Source: Bryum argenteum
Lineage: Eukaryota; Streptophyta; Bryopsida; Bryales; Bryaceae
DNA length: 64,000 nucleotides
Direction: 5' to 3'
Assembly (NCBI GenBank): GCA_037043015.1
Contig: CM073322.1
Location: 24,890,364-24,954,363, forward strand
Shown: one piece after another, positions 50,231-60,043 of the stretch
Layout of the letters: every line of letters begins with the position of its first letter
Numbering within the stretch: position 1 is the first letter of the stretch
Made by a program: the position numbers and the translations under genes
Notes under the pieces: model-generated
Told to the model about the DNA's origin: nothing
Database searches by the model: none
The model's input: the letters and a program-made list of their open reading frames with translations, nothing else

Positions 50231-51234
50231 CTTTCTTCTAAATGTTTGAAGACGTTGCTCGTGGTCATTTCGAAATTGATGCAAGCAAAGTTGTGTGCAT
50301 CCTCTCTCAATGAGAAGCTATTCCATTACTATTTCAAGCTTGTCAGTTTGTCACACTAAAATTTGTATATGTATAATTCTCGTATTCATTACAACAACCT
50401 CATAGTTATCTATCAAATTGATTCTAATGCACAAATCATACCTTCAAATTGTGATTGGAAATGCATAATTTTAGTTTGAAGGTGCATCTTTATGCAAAGA
50501 TGAAGAGAAGGATATTAAGCACTTGGCCTTCCCTTGAGCGAATTTAAGACAATAACCATTAAATGTTCTTGAGATGTTCATGGTGTTGGGATCAAGATCA
50601 CTTATGAGCCCTTCAAGGCATTCTTCGTGGTTCATAGATTGTTTCTTTATGCTAAAACCAAATCTGGATATTAAATCCTTCCATGCATGGACATGATAAA
50701 TAATGCTCAAAGGACCAATCAATAAGGAGCTTCTTCCATTCCTTACGACAATGGGCAACCAAAGGGCTACCTCTCAAATCGTAAGATGTTCAAATGTTCA
50801 AGTGCTCATACTTTCAACCATATATATTCAATTGTGCAAATATTCCAACGTTTGAATGTTTACATAGAGAATTTTCCAAAAGTTCAAACATTTCACTCTC
50901 GGATTGGGTTGAGTGTGCAAGAAGTCTCTACATATATCATGTTACATTATAGGCCAATTTTTTGATATTGTTCTCTTTATTTTTGAAAGATGCACGTGTG
51001 AAGCAAAAGAATGCATTTCCATTTACAATTTGAATGTGTGACTTGTGCACTAGAAACACTCTGATAGGTGGTCATAAGGAATAGGAGATTATCCTCATTG
51101 CTAGATCTTTATCATCATGGAAATGTAACAAAGATTTTTATATCTAAGTCTAGTTCTAACATGAAGAAAGTTAGAGCACTTAATTTTAGTTCCCATAGAG
51201 TGGTGCCATGTACCATTTTGGTACACTAAATGTG
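50231..51234. other. intergenic, no gene recognised
   Basis: AT-rich sequence. The 95-codon minus ORF at 50471-50758 shows no domain that I know. Confidence 0.35.
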
Positions 51235-51371
51235 TCATTTTCAGAAGCATATCTATACCTACCCTAATGTCATTTTAGAGGCATTTCTATACCTACCCTA
51301 ATGTCATTTTAGAGGCGTATCTATACCTATCCTAATGTCATTTTAGAGGCATATCTATACCTACCCTAATG
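51235..51371. repeat. 34-bp tandem repeat, four copies
   Basis: The unit contains CATTTTAGAGGCATATCTAT followed by ACCTACCCTAATGT. Copies at 51235-51270, 51271-51304, 51305-51338 and 51339-51371 differ at only a few bases. Confidence 0.88.
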
Positions 51372-51738
51372 GACTAATTCCTCAAAATAAAAGCTTGTAC
51401 TGAAGCCTTTCTTTTTTCCTTTAGGGCTTAAATAAATAGATTGCCACAAGAATCAAGGAAATTCTGAATGCAAAAAACTGAGATATACGGAGAGCAAGGA
51501 ATATGTGACGGCATATGCATTGGTCCTGTGTCAAGTAGCTGACTTGTTTCCAACTAGTATCACCCACTCTTGCCAAATAATAGGCCTTATTGTACGGATG
51601 CAGAGTTGGTAAACACATAGAAAATAACAAAAACATGCCACAGTTACAAGGCAAGTTGAATGAACATGGAAAAGCAAGACTCCGTACAAGTATTGACATA
51701 GTCATGTTAGCATTGGCAAATAGACCATGCGACCACTA

Positions 51739-51955
51739 CACTAAATTTGATAATTAGTGTTAGATTATTATAAGATTTGAAAATGCTGTAAGTTTTTACT
51801 TTTGTTTAAATAAATTTACCAAGCGCATTGATTCTCATACTATATAAGGACCCCCATCTTGGTCAATATAGTGGGTAAAATTATTGAACAACAGTAAAAA
51901 CTTATAACATGTTTATGTAAATTAGTGTATCTAACACTAATTATCAAATTTAGTG
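51739..51955. mobile_element. Stowaway-like MITE with TA duplication
   Basis: A 217-bp unit flanked by TA at 51737-51738 and 51956-51957. Its ends, CACTAAATTTGATAATTAGT and onward, are exact reverse complements for about 27 bp. TA duplication and size fit Tc1/mariner-type Stowaway MITEs, although the terminal bases are not the classic CTCCCTCC. Confidence 0.82.
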
Positions 51956-52025
51956 TAATTGTTTCCAAGTATTCATTCTCCCCTCGTTCCAAAGATTCCG
52001 AACGTTACTTTGAGATCACTCCTAC

Positions 52026-52321
52026 TCAGGGTCCCTTTCCACTTTGGTCCACGAGCCATGACCAAGAAAATTAAATTCATTTTCATGGTCATGGTTCTTG
52101 GTTCTTGGCCAAAAGCCGTGATCATGATAAATCAAAAATGGATTTTTGAGTGGCTTGGTCTCCCTTATTGTGTAAAGTGGATATAGGGTTCCTTTATACT
52201 TTGGTCTAAGAGCCATGACTAAGAAAATTAAAATCATTTCCATGGTCATGGTTCTTGGCCAAGAGCCGTGATCATGATAAATCAAAAATGGATTTTGAAG
52301 TGGCTTAGTCACTCTTGTAGT
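52026..52321 (+). repeat. tandem repeat of about 150 bp, left flank of the piggyBac insertion
   Basis: Two units start at about 52026 and 52183 (core TAGGGTTCCTTTATACTTTG) and end in TTATTGTG or CTTGTAGT. A third unit (58209-58352) continues on the far side of the piggyBac element, so the array was split by it. Each unit holds ATCATGATAAATCAAAAATG. Confidence 0.85.
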
Positions 52322-53432
52322 TTAACCCTTAAGCGGGCCGAATGTCGTTTTTCTACATTCTGGATGAAGCCAGGGATGTTTGAAATCTCCCCGTCTTCTC
52401 ATCCTCGCGTTTTTTCATCCGGCGATTTTTTCCCCCAATGGGTAAACGGATCTAGTTTATTGCTGTTTTTACCCCACTGTCAATTCTTCCTCCCATATTT
52501 TGCAATCGCGATTTGAGTGGGCTGCACTTTTGTTTTGAGGGACAACTTCTTCCATTTTGTGTGAAAATTTGCCATTTGGGCAATGAAATAGGGCAGTGGG
52601 GCATGGGTGCCAATTTGGAAAAGAAGGGCAATTGGAAAGAAGGATTTGGGTGAGGTGGCCATAAATTAGAAAGAATGGAGGATTTGAGAGTTATTGCAAC
52701 CGTCAAGGTAGTTCAGCCATCACTTTTTGATTGCATGACTGTTTTAGAAGGGTCATCCCTTGGTTTTTGGGCACAAAGGGAGTTTTCAAATTTGAACACC
52801 TTACAAACATGTTTTTACCATACTATACCCAACTATCATCAATGCACTAATGGCAAATCTATTGCAAAATGTGTAAATCCACCTCTTTACATTCAAATTT
52901 GAATTTGAAAACAAAATCTAACCTAGGAAATCACACTCCAACCACAAACTTTCAATGCCATCATATTCAAATTTGAAAATAGGTGTACATGGGCGGCTCA
53001 AGTAAACACTTCCACCACCATTTAGCCTCAATGCCAATTACTCCAAAGTTTCCTAAGTAGACATAAAATGGTGACAACAACGGCAAATTTGCTTGATGAT
53101 GCGAGGGAAGAGATTGTTAAATGGGGAAAACAAGAGAAGGGCTTGGGAGACTTGCAAGTTGGGTTTTTGTTAGACTTATTGGATAGAGAAGTTTTGTTGA
53201 CATTGCCATGCTCCTCCAAGGTAGAGAAGCATGACACACCTGCTGGATTGCGCCATTAATTCTACCACCATGTGAGCTCAACCTTCGGTTGGAAGGAGAG
53301 AGTACCTGAAGGAGACATCCATGGAATTAGTCCTCTCCTCTACACATTAGTGAGGCAAATTTGGCCTAATGCACAAGATGAGGACAACAAGGAGCAAATC
53401 AACACACCTATCAAGGGAGATGGAGCATCTGC

Positions 53433-56400
53433 ATGTGGAGGAAGAAATCAACAATTACCACCGCCTGTCTGCTAGAACCCGACGCTTGCGAGCCAAGCCT
53501 CTTACAAGGCGATCCAGGCGCAACATCGCTCCAAAGAAGACCGACAAAGGTGATGCACCATGTGAGCTCAATCCCGATCCGCTTCAAGCGCATCATCACC
53601 CGCAACCATCCATCCGCATTGGAGGTGACAGAGGCGGGGGAGGTACACGATCGCAAAGATCCTCATGGCCACTCCAAGAGCATACCGAGATCCAGCACCT
53701 GCAGTCAACAGGAGATCCCGGCTGGAGGATCAGCTCACGACGGAGGCGCCATCCACGGCAAAGATGCCACCGGCGGTACAGATACCCAACACGGCGAAGG
53801 TGCTAGTCACGGCGGCGCAGATACCGTGCACAGCAGAGGTGCCAGTCACGGCGGAGGTACCCTCCACAGCGGAGGTGCTAGCCGAGAAGGATGTTGTCGA
53901 TACAAACGAGGTCGCGCCTCATCTGGAAGTCCGCGATGCCGACAACAGCTAGATTCCCTCACAACGGGTTCGCTGCGCAGATCAGAGAGACGGAGGGAGG
54001 TGGAGGGTGCGCATCCCTCGCACGCGTTCAGTCAACCATCAAGTTTGATTGCAGGACGTGGGAGAGCTCCTCCAACGGCTTCACAAGAGCGGCAGATCCG
54101 ACTGCCCTGGCGACCAGCAGGTACTTCGACGGGGCTGCCTACAACCTCGGAACCAGACAAGAATGCGGCTCGGAGGACGAGATCCAGAGCGGAGACGGTG
54201 GCTGGACCTGCGCCGTCGCTGTCCACTGCCTCGATCAACAGGAGGACAAGATCAACAACAAAGCAACCGACTTTTACGATCACAAGTAGGAGGCGAGTAG
54301 TTACGAAGATAAGCAGTAGGAGCAAGGAAAACTTACGTGAGAAATGTGCGGTTGTTAGAAGGTCCAGAGAAGAAGTTCTAGATTTGCCACGCAATATCAT
54401 TCAACCAGTAGAAGTTAGAGTAAATCAAAGGAGGGAGATTGATCTAGATAGTAACATGAGAGAAGAGGAGAACGAAAGTGATGAACAGTGGGTGAGGGGA
54501 ATCGCCATCAGAAGCTTTGTGTGTGATTTAACTTCTAGGTTGATGTATGTAGTGCAAATCAATGACGAAACGAAAGAAGTTCTATTTGGTGAGATTACTA
54601 CAATTCATGCTCACACTCTAGTGCAGGGATCTCAAGAAGAAGACAGTTTAGAAGAACATGGTGATCAAGCTGACGAGAGCGATTTAGAGGACTCCGATAG
54701 CGACGATGATGTAGATCTCATGCTCATGGTTGATGACTTTGGAGTTGCCTTGGAGCAAAATGAAGTTGATCACAACGAGGTCCTTCAGAACCATCTCTCT
54801 CCTGGAGCTGCCGAGATCCACCAGAAGCGGCGACAGGAGACTTCGCTTCTCAAAATGACCACCAACGGCACCGGATCAGTGGATAAGAAAACCTGGGAGG
54901 TCGGTCTCATGGCTGGGAGCTACGGGCTGGAGATACCGCATCGACCGGAGGAGGCCAAGCTGAGAGAGCCGCTGACCGGGCAGCCCGGTCATGGGATTAT
55001 GCCCACCGAAGCCCGCATGTCGATACCTGGGCTAGAAGAGCCAGGCACGGGCGGGGGAAGCCGTGGTATGGGCCAAGTTATTGAAGGGGAGGTCGATCCG
55101 AGTGTGGTGGCGGCCGGCCGCCTCTACGGGGAAGGAACGCCGCCTCCTCGCCGCGCCCGATCTCCCACGGCTCTTTTCGACATAACCATACCAGATTGGC
55201 CAAACCTTGCTGTCAGTGGGGCCTCCCACGACGTCTTGGTGGATGGCAGGCAATATGGGGCCTCTCATGACAACTTGGGGCCAATGGTAAACATGGCAGT
55301 AAGGGTGCCATCAGAGAGTTCTGAAGGGAGGGTGGGTGTCTCTCAAAGTTTGCCATCGTATTTTTCTAACACATCTACTGACCGTATCTCTCACCATAGT
55401 ATGATGGTAAGTGGGGTTCCTAATGGGGGAAGGGGCAGAAGAAGAGAGTCGGTAAGGGGCCTAAGGGATTGGGATAATGGGCCAACATTCAAAGATTGTT
55501 ATAAAGATGAATATTGGGGTAAATTTCGGTCAACCTATACCCATGATGAGGTTGTTTTCAAGGGGCCTAGTGAGGGACCCCCTTATGTTCTTAGAAAAGT
55601 TTCCACCTTGTTAGACTTGTTCCACAAATTCTTCACTAAGAAGACTTTGAGGAAAATAGTGAGGGAATCTAACCGTTATGCATCTTCCATTGACCCCGCC
55701 ACCGGATTCACTAGAGGGCCAAAAGATTGGTGGAGTTTGACGGTCCCCGAATTAGAGGCATGGTTGGGAATTTCTATACTTATGGGTTTGAAAATAGAAC
55801 CTAACCGTAGGTGCTATTGGAAGACTAATTCTAAGTTTTATTATTGCCAAACCATTGCTAACACTATGAGCATGAAGCGATATGAGGCAATAACGAAGTG
55901 TTTGCACATTTATGATGATTCTAGTGCCCTAACCGATAGAAATGACCCTAACTTTGACAAATTAGTAAAATTGAGGTGGCTAATTGAAGAGGTGAGACTT
56001 CAATGCATTGCAAATTGGAATCTTGGCCAATTTGTCACGGTTGACGAACTCATGGTTAGGTACAAAGGAATGTATGGCCACGGCATGAAGCAATACATGC
56101 CAAACAAGCCGGTCAAATTCGGGTTCAAGATTTGGGCAATGGCGGATTCGAAGTCCAAATACCTTTACAACTTTCAAGTCTACACGGGGGCGGACTTGAA
56201 GAAATCTCTACGCACGGCGAAACCGGGAGAGGCGAAAACCGGATACGAGGTGGTGATGGGCTTGATGGAGGGATTGCATGGGCGGGGGCATGTGGTCGTC
56301 ACCGACAACTTCTTCACCTCTCCCAAACTCTTTGTAGATTTACACGACTTGGGGACTTATGCTACTGGCACCGTACGCGCCAACCGGATCGGCTTGCCAA

Positions 56401-57062
56401 GCGACTTGGTGAACAAGCGGCGGTGGGCGAAGCAAACCCAAGGGAGCTCCAATTGGCGCATGCATTGCACCGGTACGTTATGCGCTCTTGTGTGGGTTGA
56501 CAAAAAACCGGTTTTGTTGTTGTCTACGCATGCGGAGCCGTTGTCGCCGAATCCCGAGGTGCCTCTTACGGTGCCCCGATACACCCGTGGTCGTACGGAG
56601 CACATACCCACCTCTCCTATACACTTGGAGTACACCCGTATGATGCGGGGCGTAGATGTGAGTGACCAACTTCGGGGCGTATATACGGCGTTATCCAAAA
56701 CGCATAAGTGGTGGCACCGTATCTTTATGTTTTTGATAGACTTGTCAATTACAAACTCGTGGATAATCCACAAGCGGGAGAATTTGGACTTAGGGAAGAC
56801 CCCTAAGAATCACTTGGAGTTTGTGACTTCCTTGGCATTCTCACTTATGGAGAAGTGGAGAGAGAACCGGAAGGGTGTGGTCTCTCTAACCACATACACC
56901 CCGGGTGTTCATGGGCTCGAGAAGGTTCCACGTGGTAGACATCAATGTGCGTATTGCAAAGACAAAAAAACGACTACCAATCTTGTTTGTAGAGATTGTG
57001 GTGGTGTTTGGTACCACATGGGTGACTGCTTCAACAAGTCACATTTTGCACGACGAAGATGA
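53433..57062 (+). CDS. piggyBac transposase with long N-terminal extension
   Basis: A single 1209-codon ORF with ATG at 53433. Residues about 680-1140 form the DDE_Tnp_1_7 transposase domain. The acidic residues are D871 (FVTVDELMVRYKG), D958 (VVVTDNFFTS), and D1075 and D1078 (MRGVDVSDQLRG), matching the D, D, D, D set of piggyBac with the last two three residues apart. Residues about 1172-1206 carry a C-x2-C, C-x2-C, H, C, H cysteine-rich domain as in piggyBac C termini, which bind the element ends. The N-terminal roughly 670 residues are low in complexity: Gly/His repeats near 105-150, basic stretches, an acidic tract near 405-440. The real start may be internal or an intron may be present. 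No internal stop or frameshift breaks the domain, so it may be active. Confidence 0.9.
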   Translation: MWRKKSTITTACLLEPDACEPSLLQGDPGATSLQRRPTKVMHHVSSIPIRFKRIITRNHPSALEVTEAGEVHDRKDPHGHSKSIPRSSTCSQQEIPAGGSAHDGGAIHGKDATGGTDTQHGEGASHGGADTVHSRGASHGGGTLHSGGASREGCCRYKRGRASSGSPRCRQQLDSLTTGSLRRSERRREVEGAHPSHAFSQPSSLIAGRGRAPPTASQERQIRLPWRPAGTSTGLPTTSEPDKNAARRTRSRAETVAGPAPSLSTASINRRTRSTTKQPTFTITSRRRVVTKISSRSKENLREKCAVVRRSREEVLDLPRNIIQPVEVRVNQRREIDLDSNMREEENESDEQWVRGIAIRSFVCDLTSRLMYVVQINDETKEVLFGEITTIHAHTLVQGSQEEDSLEEHGDQADESDLEDSDSDDDVDLMLMVDDFGVALEQNEVDHNEVLQNHLSPGAAEIHQKRRQETSLLKMTTNGTGSVDKKTWEVGLMAGSYGLEIPHRPEEAKLREPLTGQPGHGIMPTEARMSIPGLEEPGTGGGSRGMGQVIEGEVDPSVVAAGRLYGEGTPPPRRARSPTALFDITIPDWPNLAVSGASHDVLVDGRQYGASHDNLGPMVNMAVRVPSESSEGRVGVSQSLPSYFSNTSTDRISHHSMMVSGVPNGGRGRRRESVRGLRDWDNGPTFKDCYKDEYWGKFRSTYTHDEVVFKGPSEGPPYVLRKVSTLLDLFHKFFTKKTLRKIVRESNRYASSIDPATGFTRGPKDWWSLTVPELEAWLGISILMGLKIEPNRRCYWKTNSKFYYCQTIANTMSMKRYEAITKCLHIYDDSSALTDRNDPNFDKLVKLRWLIEEVRLQCIANWNLGQFVTVDELMVRYKGMYGHGMKQYMPNKPVKFGFKIWAMADSKSKYLYNFQVYTGADLKKSLRTAKPGEAKTGYEVVMGLMEGLHGRGHVVVTDNFFTSPKLFVDLHDLGTYATGTVRANRIGLPSDLVNKRRWAKQTQGSSNWRMHCTGTLCALVWVDKKPVLLLSTHAEPLSPNPEVPLTVPRYTRGRTEHIPTSPIHLEYTRMMRGVDVSDQLRGVYTALSKTHKWWHRIFMFLIDLSITNSWIIHKRENLDLGKTPKNHLEFVTSLAFSLMEKWRENRKGVVSLTTYTPGVHGLEKVPRGRHQCAYCKDKKTTTNLVCRDCGGVWYHMGDCFNKSHFARRR

Positions 57063-58204
57063 ACATGTAAGTTTCTTAGCACATTTGCTTTTTTATTTTT
57101 TTCCCTTTTTTTTTTTCTTTGGTTGATTTTTTTGAACCACCTTATTTTTATAACCCATTTGGCCATGAATTTTAGTGTTGTATGAACCCAGCTCATAAGT
57201 TCAAGGATTCTGGTCCTAAAAAATTTGTGCTTTGCAGGGGATTTTGGTTGTTTTTTTGGTACAGGGACTCAACTTCCAGGGACTCGACTTCCAGGGACTC
57301 AACTTCCAGGGAGCAATTTTTTTGCTACGACTATGCTCCACAGCATGGGCATAGGCATGGGGGGGGGGCTGCCAAGGGGGAGTCAACTCCAGCTGACTGG
57401 CGGACCGGCCTCTAACAGGCTCTGATACTGCGGCAGGGAGTTACGAACCGGTCAAGAGATCGAGGCAGCCACAACGGGGCTTTCAGAGCCGATCGACGGC
57501 CAGGAGGGGTGCATCGGGCTCCCCCTTACCTCCTTGCCTCATCACCCGTAGATGGGAGGCGTAGGCACATCTGACAGAGGTCGTTACTGGGGCAAGGCGC
57601 AATTTATTGCTGCCAGGGACATATGCCTGAATTTTTGGCTCGTTGCGAATATTTTTTTTGCTTTTAGCATTTGTGTCAGCCACCCAACGGCTTCACCATG
57701 CCTTCTTTTGCTTGTTTTCTTTCTAAATTCTGCCCGCCCCTTGTTCACGAAGGACAAGAGCATGACTGGGCAAGCTTCAAATAGCCTCGTCCTAAAACAA
57801 TGTTTTGAAGCTACTTGCATTGCAAGCCAGATTGTGGGTGAATGGAAGGTCCATTGTTTGTTTTTTTTTTTAAAATAGCTTCTTTCTTTCATGCCCCTTA
57901 CCTTTGTAGTTTACCAAAATTGGCTTAGGGGCAATCCTCAATATGACTTTTTGGATCAAAGTCCAAAATTGGTGCCTGCCCACCCATTTCAGGCCCTCAT
58001 TTTTGGGCTTCAATCATGTGGATGGAGCATCTCCCTAACTGCAAGTGGCACAAAATTTTGCCCATGCAATATCTAGACAATAGAGATGAAGATCCTACGG
58101 TTGGATTTTCCCCTTACTGCTTCTACTCTCTAATAACGAGTTTGACACTTTTTGCCTTTTTCGACCTTTCTCCAGCCACCCTAATGGATCGAAACATTTA
58201 GGGG
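57063..58204. other. 3' non-coding part of the piggyBac element
   Basis: Stop-to-end segment of the transposon. It contains a 9-G run at about 57360-57369 and a GC-rich block of about 250 bp (57350-57610) unlike the AT-rich surroundings. The block includes GGCTCTGATACTGC, one base off the complement of the tRNA-Met primer-site core GTATCAGAGC used by many plant LTR elements. Nothing else supports an LTR element. Confidence 0.5.
57264..57308 (+). repeat. 15-bp tandem repeat, three copies
   Basis: Three units of GGGACTCAACTTCCA (the middle one with one change), inside the 3' part of the piggyBac element. Confidence 0.85.
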
Positions 58205-58208
58205 TTAA

Positions 58209-58352
58209 AGTGGATTTAGGGTTCCTTTATACTTTGGTCCAAGAAAATCAAAATCATTTTCATGATTGTGGTTCAGATTGGCCAAGAGCCGTGACATGAT
58301 AAATCAAAAATGGATTTTTGAGTGGCTTGGTCTCTCTTGTAGTGTAAAGTGA
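58209..58352 (+). repeat. third unit of the tandem repeat, right flank of the piggyBac insertion
   Basis: It resumes directly after the TTAA with AGTGGATTTAGGGTTCC and ends CTTGTAGTGTAAAGTG, matching the units at 52026-52321. Confidence 0.85.
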
Positions 58353-60043
58353 ATTTAGACCGAGACAAGTTTATGCTCAAATTTCTAATACAAATCCTCA
58401 ACATTCTCTCTTTTACCCTCCCCTATTTCCTCCTTTCTTTTTAGATAATTGAACCCTAGCCAATCGATGATTTTTGAGCCTCATGCTCTCCTTGATTGTA
58501 GTTGAGTCGGGGCAACTATAATCAAGGAGACCATGAAAACATCATCCATTATGGAAAATTTAGCATACTTTGGTAGCTCAAGATTTGAACATAAGAATTT
58601 TTCTTGGTGAATTTTGTTTGACTATCACCACAAAAAAGAACAGAGAGCTTTATTAAGACACTCAAAATCTGGATTTGGTGTAAAATTTGAGTCCTACAAC
58701 TCAGCTAGGGTGTCATTGCATTCAGGTAGGTGGAGTCCAATACAAGACATGATATTATAGAGGTTTTAAGTGTGAGGCTTAAGGCCATCAATTCTAGTGA
58801 TTCAGGGTCTTTCCAGGGTCCCATTATTGAAGTAAATATAAAAATAGTGTAGCCTCTAAAACAAACACTCTGCTCTTTCACTTTCTTTTTGCAAAAACAC
58901 TTTGCATTTTCACTTTTCTTTTGCAAGAACACTATGGGGGGGGGGGCCGCACAGGGCCATTCAGTTGAAAAATGGGCACTTTTTAGTTGAGATTTTTTTC
59001 AACTGGGGGCCGCACAGGGAGGCTCATTTCAACTGTGAGAAAATTTCTCAACTGTGGTCCCACAGAGGAGAAAATTTCTCAACCTTGTCCCCCACACCTA
59101 ATAATAACATAGTTGAGATTTAACACTATGAATCTCAACGAAACTCAATGGTGCCCCGACCCACCATTGAGTTTCATTTTTTAGAGGGCTTCCATGAATT
59201 GGATGTTAATTTGATCATCATCCGTTTTTTTCCTTTCTTTGTATTGCAATTATCGGAAATTGGTGCTTAATAAACTAGGGGCTTGAGGTACCAGAGTACC
59301 AATACTCTCACCCCGGTTATTATTCGGTCACCTCACCTCACCACTGATCATATTATTAATAAAAATTAATAAATATTATTACATTATTATATTATAAAAT
59401 ATTATTATACCATTAAATATTATTATATTATTAAATTATTAATATAAAATATTCTATTACATATTATAAAATATGTATTCATTATATTTGTATTAGTAAA
59501 TTTTGTATTATTGATATATTAACAATACTAGTACAAGGGAATTATGGTCATAAATGTGGTTTGAAATTTTTGAAACTAACTCATTTGTGATTGAAGTGTT
59601 ATTAGTGAAAACAAAAGTAAGCTATTCAAATCTAAACTTTCCTTAAAAACCAAAACGGTCTTTTGTTGTTTGGGTAGCCTAGGTTTTAGGTTAAAATTCA
59701 TATTTTTGACTAAGATTTTTGTTGAGTGCTCCCTATATTACAAGGTGTATGTGCAAAAATTGCAAAGTCAAAATCCAATTTTAGAGTTTTTTAACGGTAA
59801 TTTTTGAAAATGAACCTACGAAAATTTTAAGATAAAAAAATTCAACAACGAAGTCGTTGGAGATTATTATAAAATCATACTTATGCAAAAATATTAGAAA
59901 AATCTATAGTAGATTTCACATAGTTGGAGTGTTCCACTTTGTTCACATATAAATGCGATTCTACAAGTAGTATGATAATGCAAGATTTAGGTAAAACTAT
60001 CAATTTCTACCGTGTATATATAATGTAGTCCATAATGGCTTCC
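58353..60043. other. intergenic, AT-rich, with transposon relics
   Basis: No gene recognised. A G9 run at about 58936-58945 precedes a block in which CAACTGTGA and GGGGGCCGCACAGGG text repeats. 59340-59530 is almost pure A+T with many ATTATT repeats. 59640-59800 matches the arm of the foldback TTAA element at 18511. Confidence 0.4.

Larger units (their letters stand above)
52322..58208 (+). mobile_element. complete piggyBac transposon with TTAA target duplication
   Basis: TTAA stands at 52322-52325 and 58205-58208. The body (52326-58204, about 5.9 kb) begins CCCTTAAGCGGGC and ends in the complement of CCCCTAAATGTTT; the inverted ends are short and imperfect, as in many piggyBac elements. Boundaries are supported independently: joining the flanks at one TTAA restores a repeat-unit junction (GTAGT-TTAA-AGTGG) that exists unoccupied as TTGTGTAAAGTGG at 52169-52180 and GTAGTGTAAAGTG at 58338-58350. 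It carries one long transposase ORF. 52326-53432 is the 5' part, with small ORFs of unknown value (for example 53068-53259). Confidence 0.9.

Noticed and set aside
53369..54289. Several plus-strand ORFs overlapping the piggyBac ORF in other frames
   Set aside because: They arise from the GC-rich repeat region; only the 1209-codon frame leads into the transposase domain.
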